The translations under genes were made by a program, and so were the position numbers. DNA of 64,000 nt from Rhodohalobacter sp. 614A (GTDB lineage Bacteria > Bacteroidota > Rhodothermia > Balneolales > Balneolaceae). The stretch lies in contig NZ_JAKEDS010000001.1 of assembly GCF_021462415.1 (NCBI RefSeq), positions 1,646,273 to 1,710,272 of the forward strand, in the 5' to 3' direction. The notes under the pieces were generated by a model. That model ran no database searches. It saw only the letters and a list, made by a program, of their open reading frames with translations, and had not been told where the DNA came from. Of the stretch, positions 18,565-26,886 are shown in pieces (the first letter of the stretch is position 1; each line of letters starts with the position of its first letter).

Positions 18565-19735
18565 GATGATAACGTTCAAGAATTTCTTCCATTGAATCGC
18601 CACCGAATTTTTCCAGGATAGCATTGGCAAGGACGGGCGCAATAACGCTTTCTGCAACAACAACCGCCCTGGGCAGTGCGCAAACATCAGATCTTTCGTA
18701 CCGTGTATCTTGCTCTTCTTTGGTATCCAGGTCTGCTGTTTTCAGCGGTTTGATCATGGTTGGAATCGGCTTCATAACACCCCTTAAAATAATCGGCATG
18801 CCGGTTGTCATTCCGCCTTCAATTCCACCGAGACGGTTGGTTCTTCGCTTGAAGGAGCCGTTTTCATGAATGATTTCATCATGCACATTGTGTCCGTGAG
18901 TTTTTCCGGCATCGAAGCCAAGCCCGATTTCAACTCCTTTCATCGCTTGTGTGCTCATGATAGCCTGTGCTAAAAGTCCGTCCAGTTTTCGATCCCAATG
19001 AACGTAGCTGCCGAGGCCGGCAGGAAGGCCTGTGACAATAATTTCATAAATACCGCCAAGGGATGTTCCTTCTTTTCGTTTTACTTTTATTTCTTCTCTC
19101 ATCTGGTCGCTGAGTTCGGGATCAAGACAGCGAACGTCTGATTCATCCGCTTCTTTATAAATGGATTCCGCACCTTGATCGGCCAGAGGATCAGCAATAG
19201 TCCGAACAGCATTCCAGTTTTCATATCCGATAGATCCCAAATGAATGACATGGCCGCCAATCTCAATGCCAAGTTCTTTCAGGAATTTTCTTGCAACAGA
19301 ACAGCAAGCTACACGCATGGCTGTTTCTCTTGCACTTGACCGCTCTATGACCGGACGGATATCATCAAACTTATACTTCTGGACGCCTACAAGATCGGCA
19401 TGTCCGGGGCGGGGAAGGGTAATGCGTTCAATGTCACCGCGCTCGCCGTCTTTTGCCATTACTATGGGCCAATTGCTGTCATCTTTTTCATAGGCCCGGT
19501 TGGTCATCAAAAAAGCAATAGGGGCTCCGGTGGTTTTTGAAAAGCGTACACCGGATTGAATATTTGCATGATCTTTTTCAAAGGCCATTCGTCCGCCGCG
19601 GCCATAGCCTTTCTGGCGACGAATAAGATGCTGCTCAATGTAATCTTCAGTTAATTCAAGGCCGGCGGGAACGCCTTCAACAATTCCTGTAAGTCCCGGT
19701 CCATGGGATTCGCCTGCTGTAAAATATCGAAACAT
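18554..19735 (-). CDS. aroC: Chorismate synthase
   Basis: A 393-residue cytosolic enzyme that makes chorismate from 5-enolpyruvylshikimate-3-phosphate, the last step of the shikimate pathway, using reduced FMN. The N-terminal signature GESHGPGLTGIVEG, the internal RPGHADLVG and SSARETAMRVA motifs, and the EGGMTTGMPI segment are all present. Length is in the usual range. It is the first gene of a tightly packed minus-strand set with TPR, LysM/RlpA and CPBP genes, which are functionally unrelated to aromatic synthesis. Confidence 0.97.
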   Translation of the reverse strand: MFRYFTAGESHGPGLTGIVEGVPAGLELTEDYIEQHLIRRQKGYGRGGRMAFEKDHANIQSGVRFSKTTGAPIAFLMTNRAYEKDDSNWPIVMAKDGERGDIERITLPRPGHADLVGVQKYKFDDIRPVIERSSARETAMRVACCSVARKFLKELGIEIGGHVIHLGSIGYENWNAVRTIADPLADQGAESIYKEADESDVRCLDPELSDQMREEIKVKRKEGTSLGGIYEIIVTGLPAGLGSYVHWDRKLDGLLAQAIMSTQAMKGVEIGLGFDAGKTHGHNVHDEIIHENGSFKRRTNRLGGIEGGMTTGMPIILRGVMKPIPTMIKPLKTADLDTKEEQDTRYERSDVCALPRAVVVAESVIAPVLANAILEKFGGDSMEEILERYHHEE

Positions 19736-20020
19736 TAAATAGGGGTATAAAATTAAAGATGTAAGTTAATAAAGAGTCGTGGGAAAAATAAGAGTTATCA
19801 AGACGAACTGCTTGGCACTTATCAAGCTTAATTATTGTTGAGCCTATAGACGTTCTAAAATTCCTTCACTTTGTATAAACCTTTTGTAGTTTCAGGTGTT
19901 CACGAATAAGTACCTTTGAATGTAGCCACATTTTGGATAAAACTTTTGTAATATAATCGGATAAAATTTTCAGAATGACAGAACAGTTACGCGAAATATT
20001 TTTGAAAAAGATGATACTGC

Positions 20021-20758
20021 ATGCGCGTATTTAAAGAGTTAGGCCAGTACAGTTCACTGCTTTATCAGGCGCTTCGGTCGTCAACAGAATTTGGTACCTA
20101 CCGGAAGAATCTCTTCCAGGAATTGGTGAAGGTCGGTTACGACTCTATTCCAATTATTATCTTGGTTGGCGTTTTTACCGGATCTGTAATGACACTTCAA
20201 TCCGCCTACCAGCTTGAGTCGGCATTTATTCCCTTATCCACGATTGGAGCTATCGTTTCGCAATCTATTTTGATAGAGCTGGCCGCTGTAATTTCAGGAC
20301 TTGTGCTTGCCGGTAAAGTAGGAGCAAGAGTTGCAACCGAGCTGGGTACCATGCGGGTTAGTGAACAGATCGACGCGCTTGAATCGATGGGTTTTAATTC
20401 CGTGTCTTTTTTGGTTGTGCCACGCGTATTGGCCGGCATCCTGATGTTTCCAGTCATATATATTGTAGCAGGCGTCTGCGGATTGGGAGGAGGACTTCTT
20501 GCAGGATATTTTTCCGGGCAGGTTCCGGTGGCCGATTTTCTTGAAGGAGCCCGAATGTATTTTTATCCCTGGGATGTGGCGTTCGGTATCGTGAAGTCGT
20601 TTGTTTTTGGTTTTATTATCACCTCCATTGCATGCTATAAAGGATATTTTGCAACCGGAGGAGCCGAGGGAGTGGGAAATAGCACTACCCAGGCTACCGT
20701 ATTGGGATGTATTTATATTCTTTTGGCAGACTTTCTCTTAGCAGCTTTATTACTATGA
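20021..20758 (+). CDS. mlaE: MlaE-type ABC transporter permease (lipid transport)
   Basis: A 245-residue inner-membrane permease with about 5-6 hydrophobic segments and MlaE signatures such as VKVGYDSIPIIILVGVFTGSV-like openings, ALESMGFNSVSFLVVPRVLA and the end motif ACYKGYFATGGAEGVG. It should form the membrane channel of a system that moves phospholipids between inner and outer membranes. Its stop overlaps the ATPase start by 4 bases (ATGA). Neither MlaB nor MlaC follows, as is usual for three-gene versions in this group. Confidence 0.9.
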   Translation: MRVFKELGQYSSLLYQALRSSTEFGTYRKNLFQELVKVGYDSIPIIILVGVFTGSVMTLQSAYQLESAFIPLSTIGAIVSQSILIELAAVISGLVLAGKVGARVATELGTMRVSEQIDALESMGFNSVSFLVVPRVLAGILMFPVIYIVAGVCGLGGGLLAGYFSGQVPVADFLEGARMYFYPWDVAFGIVKSFVFGFIITSIACYKGYFATGGAEGVGNSTTQATVLGCIYILLADFLLAALLL

Positions 20759-21498
20759 TCGAAATTAAAAACCTGAAGAAAAGTTTCGGAGACCTGCTTG
20801 TCTGGGAAAACGTATCCTTTTCCATTGAGGATGGTGAGACGATAGCTATTATTGGACGCTCAGGTTGTGGGAAATCCGTACTTTTAAAACATATCAACGC
20901 ACTTTTAACGCCTGATGAAGGTGAGGTTATCATCGACGGAAAAAATATCTTTGAACTCGATTATGTTGATAAGCGTTTATTGAGGCAACAATTCGGTGTA
21001 CTTTTCCAGGGTTCAGCTCTGTTTGATTCCATCAATACATTTGAAAATGTAGCCTTCCCGCTTCGTTATTTCACCGATCAAGCGGAAGAGGAAATTGAGG
21101 AAAATGTGATGCGGGCCCTTAAATATGTGAATCTTGAAGGTGCAGCCAGTAAAGAAACTTCCGAACTTTCCGGAGGGATGAGAAAACGCGTGGGATTGGC
21201 AAGAGCCATTATCCTGGAACCCCGGTATATTATGTATGATGAGCCGACATCCGGCCTTGATCCCCAAACTTCAAACGAAATTAATGGATTGATTATTGAA
21301 ATGGCTGAAGAGTTCGATATCACCTCCATTGTAATTTCGCACGACATGCACAGCGTTCTGGAAGTTGCGGACAAAGTTGCTTTTCTGGATCAACAAAAGC
21401 TAAGTTGGCACGGAACAATCGATGAGATGAAAAAAAGTGATCAACAGGATTTGGTTGATTTTATAACAGCCAGTGAATATCAAATTAAAGGACATTAA
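20755..21498 (+). CDS. mlaF: MlaF-type ABC transporter ATPase
   Basis: A 247-residue ATPase with Walker A GRSGCGKS, Q-loop LFQGSALF, signature LSGGMRKR, Walker B IMYDEPTSGLDP and the H-loop ISHDM. The LSGGM variant and GSALFDS context are typical of the Mla/MKL family that powers lipid transport. The ATG at 20755 overlaps the mlaE stop. A longer frame from 20707 lies inside mlaE and is rejected. mlaD follows after 2 bases, so the three genes form one operon. Confidence 0.92.
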   Translation: MIEIKNLKKSFGDLLVWENVSFSIEDGETIAIIGRSGCGKSVLLKHINALLTPDEGEVIIDGKNIFELDYVDKRLLRQQFGVLFQGSALFDSINTFENVAFPLRYFTDQAEEEIEENVMRALKYVNLEGAASKETSELSGGMRKRVGLARAIILEPRYIMYDEPTSGLDPQTSNEINGLIIEMAEEFDITSIVISHDMHSVLEVADKVAFLDQQKLSWHGTIDEMKKSDQQDLVDFITASEYQIKGH

Positions 21499-21500
21499 AT

Positions 21501-22430
21501 ATGAAAATGAGTAATGAAGTAAAAGTGGGAATTACCGTTTTCCTGGCTGTAGTTGTGGCCATTATCGGGTTTCGGTTCATGAGAGATATTCCCATTTTTG
21601 GCACCTCCCTGAAGCTAACCACTACGTTTGAAAAAGCGGATGGAATCAGTTCGGGAAGTCTTGTTTATATAAAAGGTGTGCGGGTTGGATCTGTCAGTGC
21701 TGTAAATTTAACTCCGGAAAATAATGTACACGTAGGCATGAGTATCGATACCGACGTAAATATTCCCCAGGGTTCTACAGCTATACTCACATCGTTGGGA
21801 ATTGTAGAAGGGAAATCAATCGTTATTGAGCTCGGTACCGGCTCCCAATATCTTGAAAGTGGCGATGAAATTCCCGGTGAGTATGCCCAGACGATCATGG
21901 AAACCCTGGGTTCTCAAGGTGAACAGTTGGGGGGTGATGTCTCGAATTCCATCAACGAATTAAACCAATTTCTGCGCCAGTTAAATAAAACGGTTGATGA
22001 CGAGACCAGTGCGAAACTAAACGAAACGCTTACCAATTTACTGGAATCGTCAGAAAGTGTGGCAACTCTGTTGCAGGAAAAACAGGATGAGATTGATTTA
22101 GCCATAGAATCTGGAAGCCGTGTGATCAGCCAGTTGGATACACTCACTACAAACAATCGCCCAAAAATTGACAGCCTGATAACATCTATCGAAGAAAATG
22201 TAAGTGAACTCTCGAAGGTACGTGAAGAGCTTGAAACAGCCACTGCAAGCCTGAATGAAATCTTGGATAAAATTAATCAGGGTGACGGCACGATGGGTAA
22301 ATTGATTAATGACCCCTCCGTTTATGACAATCTCGATTCTCTTACCATTGAACTAAACAAACTGGTGAAAGGCATTAACGAAGATCCCGGCCGTTATTTG
22401 AAACACATGAGAATTTTCGAAGTCTTTTAA
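21501..22430 (+). CDS. mlaD: MlaD/MCE family lipid-binding protein
   Basis: A 309-residue periplasmic protein anchored by one N-terminal membrane helix (about residues 9-26). The MCE domain follows (FEKADGISSGSLVYIKGVRVG ... about residues 37-115), which in MlaD hexamers forms the lipid pore. The rest is a long predicted helical and coiled-coil extension (residues ~150-270), longer than in Escherichia coli MlaD, which might bridge the periplasm. It closes the mlaE-mlaF-mlaD operon. Confidence 0.88.
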   Translation: MKMSNEVKVGITVFLAVVVAIIGFRFMRDIPIFGTSLKLTTTFEKADGISSGSLVYIKGVRVGSVSAVNLTPENNVHVGMSIDTDVNIPQGSTAILTSLGIVEGKSIVIELGTGSQYLESGDEIPGEYAQTIMETLGSQGEQLGGDVSNSINELNQFLRQLNKTVDDETSAKLNETLTNLLESSESVATLLQEKQDEIDLAIESGSRVISQLDTLTTNNRPKIDSLITSIEENVSELSKVREELETATASLNEILDKINQGDGTMGKLINDPSVYDNLDSLTIELNKLVKGINEDPGRYLKHMRIFEVF

Positions 22431-22468
22431 TTGCAAGTTGTTCGAATAATCTTGCCTGACTGATTCCG

Positions 22469-22500
22469 TTGTTCTTCGTACAGAGTTATTGTATATTTCG
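22469..22500 (+). promoter_or_regulatory. Candidate promoter of the PpiD-like gene
   Basis: TTG (22469-22471), a 20-base spacer and TATATTTCG (22492-22500) resemble the Bacteroidota -33/-7 arrangement (TTG and TAnnTTTG). It ends 57 bases before the ATG at 22558. Confidence 0.45.
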
Positions 22501-22557
22501 GGGCTACAAAACAAAGCAGATTTTTAACAGATAAATAAGATTTTTTGAGGTTTTCCT

Positions 22558-24330
22558 ATGGGTGTAATGGAAAAAATGAGAAACAGTACAACGACCATTT
22601 TGTGGGTGCTGATTTTCTCATTTGGGATTTTATGGATTTTGGCCGATACGCAGGTTTTTGATGCATTGACCGTGGGCCCAAGATCTTTGGGTAGCGTGAA
22701 TGGCGAACCCATTTCTTTGGATGAGTACAACAATCGAGTCAACTTCTATACGGAGCAGTATAGCCAGAATACCGGCAACTCCATGACTCCGGAAATGCGA
22801 TCGATGTATGAGAATCAGGCGTGGGAAGACCTTGTTGCGGCTGAACTCATTCAGCAGAAAATGAATGAACTGGGAATTACGGTTACCGATAGTGAATTAC
22901 TGGAAATGGTTACCGGCGAAAATCCGGCGCCATTTATCCGGCAGCGTTTCCAGACCGAAGATGGCAGTATTGACCGAATCGCTCTTCGTGCCGCTATAGA
23001 AGCTCCTGAAAACAGCGAAGCATGGATTATGGTTGAGCAGCAATTGCGTGACAGCCGACGACAGGAAAAGTTAAGCAACTATATTTCTTCAGGGCTGAAG
23101 GTAAATGCACTGGAAGTAAAAAATGAATACATCAGGGAAAACTCGTATGCAGATATTCGATACCTCCGTTTCCCTTATGCAGATGTGTCTGATGATGAAA
23201 TAACGGTTACGGAAGAAGAACTTCGTGATTATTATGAGGATTATCAGGATCAGTTCGAACGTAGTGAAACGTATCGCTTCAGATATGTAAGCTGGGACAA
23301 GACTCCGACCGCACAGGACACGACGAATATCATCGGCGAAGTGGAAAATCTTCGTACGGCTTTTGCAAATGCGGAAAACGATTCACTCTTTTTAGACCGC
23401 TATCAGTCTGCTGTACAGTTTACCGGTGCCTATGTAGCTGAAGACGAAATTCGTGAAGAATACCAGCCGGTTGTTGATTTGGAAGTGGGTGAAGTTTCTG
23501 AGGTTGTAATGATTAACGGTAATCCATATGTCTTCAAAAAAGTAGATCAGCGCGGAAATGAAATTAAATTTGGCGTTCTTTCCTATCCTGTCATTGCTGA
23601 TCCGGTTGGAACCGTTGACCGATTGGCCGAGCAAGCCAGTGAGTTTGAGTTTTATGCATCATCAGAAGGATTTGAAGAGGAAGCCGAACGCCGCGAATTG
23701 GAAATTCGGGAAGGAACCGCTACCCAGGAAACAGCTTTTATACCCGGAATTGGTCAGAGTCAGCAGACCATGCAGGCGCTTGAAAATTTAAGCGAAGAAA
23801 GTATTTCGGAAGTAATTGAGCTAAACAATCAGTTTATCGTGGTTCAAATGCTTCAGCGAACACCAGAAGGTGCCCGTCCGTTTACAGAAGTACGAAGCCA
23901 GGTTGAGACGATCGTCAAAAACCAAAAGAGGATGGATATTATGCTTGAGCGGGTTCAGCAGATGTATCAAAGCAATTCAGATTTGGAAGCATTGGCTGCA
24001 GCCTCAGAGAAAGAGATTCAGGTTGCTGAAGATCTTCGAATGGCTGCAACCCGAATTCCTGATGCCGGCCGTGAAGTGAAAGTCATTGGTAAAGTTTTCA
24101 GCATGGAACCAGGTTCTACTTCGCAACCCATCCAGGGCGAAAACGGTGTGTACGTTGTTGAAGTGACCGAGCTCACAAAAGCCGATCCCGCCAGCATTAC
24201 GGAAGCTGAAAGGCAACAAATTCAAGCCAGGCTGGAGCAGCAGAAATTTATAACATTTAACCAGATATTTCTCGATCAGTTAAAAGCCGAAGCAGATATT
24301 GATGACAACAGAAGTCAGCTTATTCAATAA
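22558..24330 (+). CDS. PpiD/SurA-like membrane-anchored peptidyl-prolyl isomerase or chaperone
   Basis: A 590-residue protein with one N-terminal membrane helix (about residues 13-30) and a large periplasmic part. The SurA-type N-terminal helical region follows (SVNGEPISLDEYNNRVNFY, conserved in PpiD). The middle contains a divergent parvulin-like region and the C-terminus a second related domain with helical ends. Proteins of this kind help fold proteins leaving the Sec translocon. The isomerase active-site residues are not clearly conserved, so chaperone activity alone is possible. It ends in a strong terminator and is probably a single-gene unit. Confidence 0.85.
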   Translation: MGVMEKMRNSTTTILWVLIFSFGILWILADTQVFDALTVGPRSLGSVNGEPISLDEYNNRVNFYTEQYSQNTGNSMTPEMRSMYENQAWEDLVAAELIQQKMNELGITVTDSELLEMVTGENPAPFIRQRFQTEDGSIDRIALRAAIEAPENSEAWIMVEQQLRDSRRQEKLSNYISSGLKVNALEVKNEYIRENSYADIRYLRFPYADVSDDEITVTEEELRDYYEDYQDQFERSETYRFRYVSWDKTPTAQDTTNIIGEVENLRTAFANAENDSLFLDRYQSAVQFTGAYVAEDEIREEYQPVVDLEVGEVSEVVMINGNPYVFKKVDQRGNEIKFGVLSYPVIADPVGTVDRLAEQASEFEFYASSEGFEEEAERRELEIREGTATQETAFIPGIGQSQQTMQALENLSEESISEVIELNNQFIVVQMLQRTPEGARPFTEVRSQVETIVKNQKRMDIMLERVQQMYQSNSDLEALAAASEKEIQVAEDLRMAATRIPDAGREVKVIGKVFSMEPGSTSQPIQGENGVYVVEVTELTKADPASITEAERQQIQARLEQQKFITFNQIFLDQLKAEADIDDNRSQLIQ

Positions 24331-24357
24331 GTTTAGATTTTGCTGAAATGATTTACA

Positions 24358-24390
24358 GGGTAAGGGAATTCTCTTACCCTTTTTTATTTT
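24358..24390 (+). terminator. Rho-independent terminator after the PpiD-like gene
   Basis: GGGTAAG (24358-24364) pairs with CTTACCC (24373-24379), followed by a T-rich run (TTTTTTATTTTT). It lies 28 bases after the stop codon. Confidence 0.88.
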
Positions 24391-24448
24391 TAGGAGTAGT
24401 TACTTTATAATCAATTCCGGTATAAATACTTTTTGATTTCAATCGAAT

Positions 24449-25567
24449 ATGACCGCCAAACAAGATAAAATATGGATGCAACGCGCACTCAGCCTCGCTG
24501 AAAAGGGCAGGGGATATGTTTCGCCAAATCCGATGGTTGGTTGTGTGATTGTTTCAGAAGATGGAGATGTAATTGGCGAAGGATATCATGAGCGATATGG
24601 CCAGGCACACGCAGAAGTGAATGCGGTAAGGAGTGTGAAGGATTCATCTCAACTGAAGAATGCTACGGTTTACGTTACGCTTGAACCCTGTTCTCATCAC
24701 GGAAAAACACCGCCCTGTGCCGATTTTTTAGCTGCGAAACCGATTAAAAGAGTGGTGGTAGCAATGACTGATCCGTCGGAGAAAGTCAATGGAAAGGGAC
24801 TGGAGCGAATACGAAAAAGCGGAATAGAGGTGGATACCGGAATTCTTCAAAAAGAAGCCCGCCAACTGAACGAAAGCTGGCTTCACTACCTGGAATTTGA
24901 TCGTCCGTTCATTACACTCAAAATTGCCCAAACCGCTGATGGCTATATTGCAGCACCTAACGGCGACTCGAAATGGATCAGTTCAAAAGAATCCCGCGAA
25001 CAGGTTCATATCTGGAGGAGCCAGAATGATGCGGTGATGGTTGGACGAAATACAGCGCTGTACGACAACCCATCATTAACTGTACGATTGGTGGAAGGAC
25101 GACAGCCAAAGCGTGTGGTGATTGACGGTCCGTTCTCACTGCCAAGAAATCTGAATCTTTTTTCGGATCAGTTTGAGGAAAAAACGTTTATCATCACCCA
25201 TAATAAAGAGAAATCTCAGGCTGAAGCCGACCCGATGCTGAAGATGTTTCAAAGCAACTATTTTCGGGGTGAAATTATTCATGTGGAAGAAGTAAATGGT
25301 CATTCCCGATTGAAAGAGGGGATGAGAAAGCTGGCTGAGAAAGGAATCACATCGTTGCTTGTTGAAGGCGGACAACAACTCTCTTCGGCTCTTTTGAAGT
25401 TGGGAATTGTAGATCGTTTGCAGCTTTTTATCGCACCAAAATTATTGGGTGGCGGTACGAAATCAGTTATGGGTTTGGATATCAACAGGATGGAAGATAT
25501 CGTACCTTTCAAAGAGTTCAGCTGGTCACAATCCGGACCGGATATGTTATTAACTGCAGATCTTTAA
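24449..25567 (+). CDS. ribD: Bifunctional riboflavin biosynthesis deaminase/reductase RibD
   Basis: A 372-residue enzyme of the riboflavin pathway. The N-terminal deaminase (about residues 8-150) has the zinc site HAEVNA and EPCSHHGKTPPCADF. The C-terminal part (about 155-370) is the NADPH-dependent reductase of the DHFR fold (KIAQTADGYIA, GRNTALYDNPSL). The two convert diaminohydroxyphosphoribosylaminopyrimidine to the ribitylamino pyrimidine. It is followed after 3 bases by ribE. No FMN riboswitch is apparent in the short upstream spacer. Confidence 0.96.
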   Translation: MTAKQDKIWMQRALSLAEKGRGYVSPNPMVGCVIVSEDGDVIGEGYHERYGQAHAEVNAVRSVKDSSQLKNATVYVTLEPCSHHGKTPPCADFLAAKPIKRVVVAMTDPSEKVNGKGLERIRKSGIEVDTGILQKEARQLNESWLHYLEFDRPFITLKIAQTADGYIAAPNGDSKWISSKESREQVHIWRSQNDAVMVGRNTALYDNPSLTVRLVEGRQPKRVVIDGPFSLPRNLNLFSDQFEEKTFIITHNKEKSQAEADPMLKMFQSNYFRGEIIHVEEVNGHSRLKEGMRKLAEKGITSLLVEGGQQLSSALLKLGIVDRLQLFIAPKLLGGGTKSVMGLDINRMEDIVPFKEFSWSQSGPDMLLTADL

Positions 25568-25570
25568 ACG

Positions 25571-26167
25571 ATGTTTACAGGAATTATTGAAAAAGTCGGT
25601 ACCATTCAAAAAGTATCTCAAATGGATGGGGGAAAAGAGCTTACGATTCAGGCTCCTTTTGCGAATGAGGTTCATGTAGATGAAAGTATTGCCGTAAATG
25701 GAGTCTGTCTAACCGTGGTTTCTTTTGATGAAGAATCTTTCCACGTTCAAGCTGTAGACGAGACGTTGCGAAAGACCAATCTTGGTTTGTTACAAGAAGG
25801 TGATCCTGTAAATCTTGAGCGATCCCTGACTCTCGACAAAGCCGTGGAAGGACACATGGTTCAGGGACACGTGGACACAACCGGCACCATCAAAAAAATC
25901 CAGAAAGAAGGAGTGGATCTACTGATTACTGTTCAGTTTCCGGAAGAGTTCACCGATTACATTGTTGGACGCGGCAGTATTTCTATCGATGGAATAAGTC
26001 TCACGATAGCCCGTGAAAATGGGAATGAATGCACCGTTGCCATTATCCCCTACACGTGGGAACACACGAACCTTCATTCTAAGCAAGAAGGAGATCCCGT
26101 AAACCTGGAATTCGATATTTTTGGCAAATACATTGTGAAGTATCTGCAAAAACATCAGGGAAAATAA
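25571..26167 (+). CDS. ribE: Riboflavin synthase alpha subunit
   Basis: A 198-residue protein with two lumazine-binding beta-barrel repeats: MFTGIIEKVGTI ... SIAVNGVCLTV, and MVQGHVDTTGTI ... SISIDGISLTI. It dismutates 6,7-dimethyl-8-ribityllumazine to riboflavin in the cytosol as a trimer. Length is normal. It is coupled to ribD. Lumazine synthase and ribBA are not in this window. Transcription probably ends in the palindromic repeat just downstream, which separates it from the converging epimerase gene. Confidence 0.96.
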   Translation: MFTGIIEKVGTIQKVSQMDGGKELTIQAPFANEVHVDESIAVNGVCLTVVSFDEESFHVQAVDETLRKTNLGLLQEGDPVNLERSLTLDKAVEGHMVQGHVDTTGTIKKIQKEGVDLLITVQFPEEFTDYIVGRGSISIDGISLTIARENGNECTVAIIPYTWEHTNLHSKQEGDPVNLEFDIFGKYIVKYLQKHQGK

Positions 26168-26172
26168 TTTAA

Positions 26173-26247
26173 ATGTCAGTTTGAACGCAACGAACGTTTC
26201 AACTTCGGCCGATCTAAAAGCAGACAGGACTGCGCTCAAACTGACGT
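26173..26247. repeat. Dispersed palindromic repeat, family A copy 1
   Basis: Arms ATGTCAGTTTGAACGCA and TGCGCTCAAACTGACGT (17 bases, two mismatches) enclose a ~41-base centre. It sits exactly between the convergent ribE and mce genes and could act as a two-way terminator. Related arms occur near 31689, 43531 and 48732. Confidence 0.75.
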
Positions 26248-26260
26248 TGAAGTCAAAAAT

Positions 26261-26659
26261 TTACTTCACCGTTTGGCACAACTCCACCAACACGCCATTA
26301 CTGCTTTTCGGATGCAGAAAGACAATCTGTTTTTTATCTGCACCGGGTTTTGGGGCATCACTTAAAAGTGTAAATCCTTCCGATTTTAGACGCTCAATTT
26401 CGGCGTGAATATCTTCAACTTCGAACGCTACGTGGTGCAATCCTTCTCCCTTTTTTTCAATGTATTTTGTGATAACGGAATCAGGGTCAGTTGCGCCTAA
26501 AAGTTCTACTTTTGATTGACCTGTTTGCAGGAATGCTGTCTCAACTTTTTGACTCTCAACAACTTCTTTTTTGTAGCAGGGAGTATTCAGGAGTTTCTCA
26601 TATGTTTCAATTGCCGTTTCAAGGTCTTTTACGGCAATACCAATGTGATCAATATGCAT
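26261..26659 (-). CDS. mce: Methylmalonyl-CoA epimerase
   Basis: A 132-residue VOC-fold enzyme that interconverts the R and S forms of methylmalonyl-CoA, linking propionate metabolism to succinyl-CoA. The four metal ligands fit the family: His in MHIDHIGIAV, Glu in SKVELLG, His in GLHHVAFEV and Glu in GVLVELCQ. Full length is typical. No mutase gene lies adjacent. It is monocistronic, converging on ribE. Confidence 0.93.
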   Translation of the reverse strand: MHIDHIGIAVKDLETAIETYEKLLNTPCYKKEVVESQKVETAFLQTGQSKVELLGATDPDSVITKYIEKKGEGLHHVAFEVEDIHAEIERLKSEGFTLLSDAPKPGADKKQIVFLHPKSSNGVLVELCQTVK

Positions 26660-26776
26660 AATTCTAATTTTTTTTGATTAATGATCATTTCTCTCAAAAT
26701 GTTCTATTTGTAAACTATTCAGCCACCGGATGAGTGTCAATAAGGGAAACTCTGAAATGAAGGTTGGATTTAGTCA

Positions 26777-26791
26777 GTTGTTGGTTGTTAG
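26777..26791 (+). promoter_or_regulatory. Segment complementary to the heptamer array
   Basis: GTTGTTGGTTGTTAG can pair as RNA with CCGACAACCGACAAC in the downstream repeats (14 of 15 positions counting two G-U pairs), giving several alternative hairpins close to the nitrilase start. Confidence 0.4.
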
Positions 26792-26809
26792 TAGTTTTTT
26801 CTCAATTTT

Positions 26810-26886
26810 CCGACAACCGACAACCGACAACCGACAACCGACAACCGACAACCGACAACCGACAACCGACAACCGACAACCGACAA
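26810..26886 (+). repeat. Tandem heptamer array, 11 perfect copies of CCGACAA
   Basis: Eleven uninterrupted copies of the 7-base unit fill 77 bases and end on the A of the nitrilase ATG (26886). The unit length is not a multiple of three, so copy-number change shifts the frame of any translation entering from upstream and changes the spacing to upstream signals. Confidence 0.95.

Noticed and set aside
18565-18687. Upstream extension of the TPR gene
   Set aside because: It lies inside aroC in another frame and shows no TPR pattern.
24331-24448. FMN riboswitch ahead of ribD
   Set aside because: The space is only 118 bases, half of it is the preceding terminator, and the conserved FMN-element blocks are absent.
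26730-26885. Longer nitrilase N-terminus with repeated RQPTTDN
   Set aside because: The added residues come from a simple DNA repeat, have no match to the family and the enzyme fold begins at the ATG at 26886.
26810-26886. CRISPR-like array
   Set aside because: The unit is 7 bases with no spacers; it is a simple tandem repeat.
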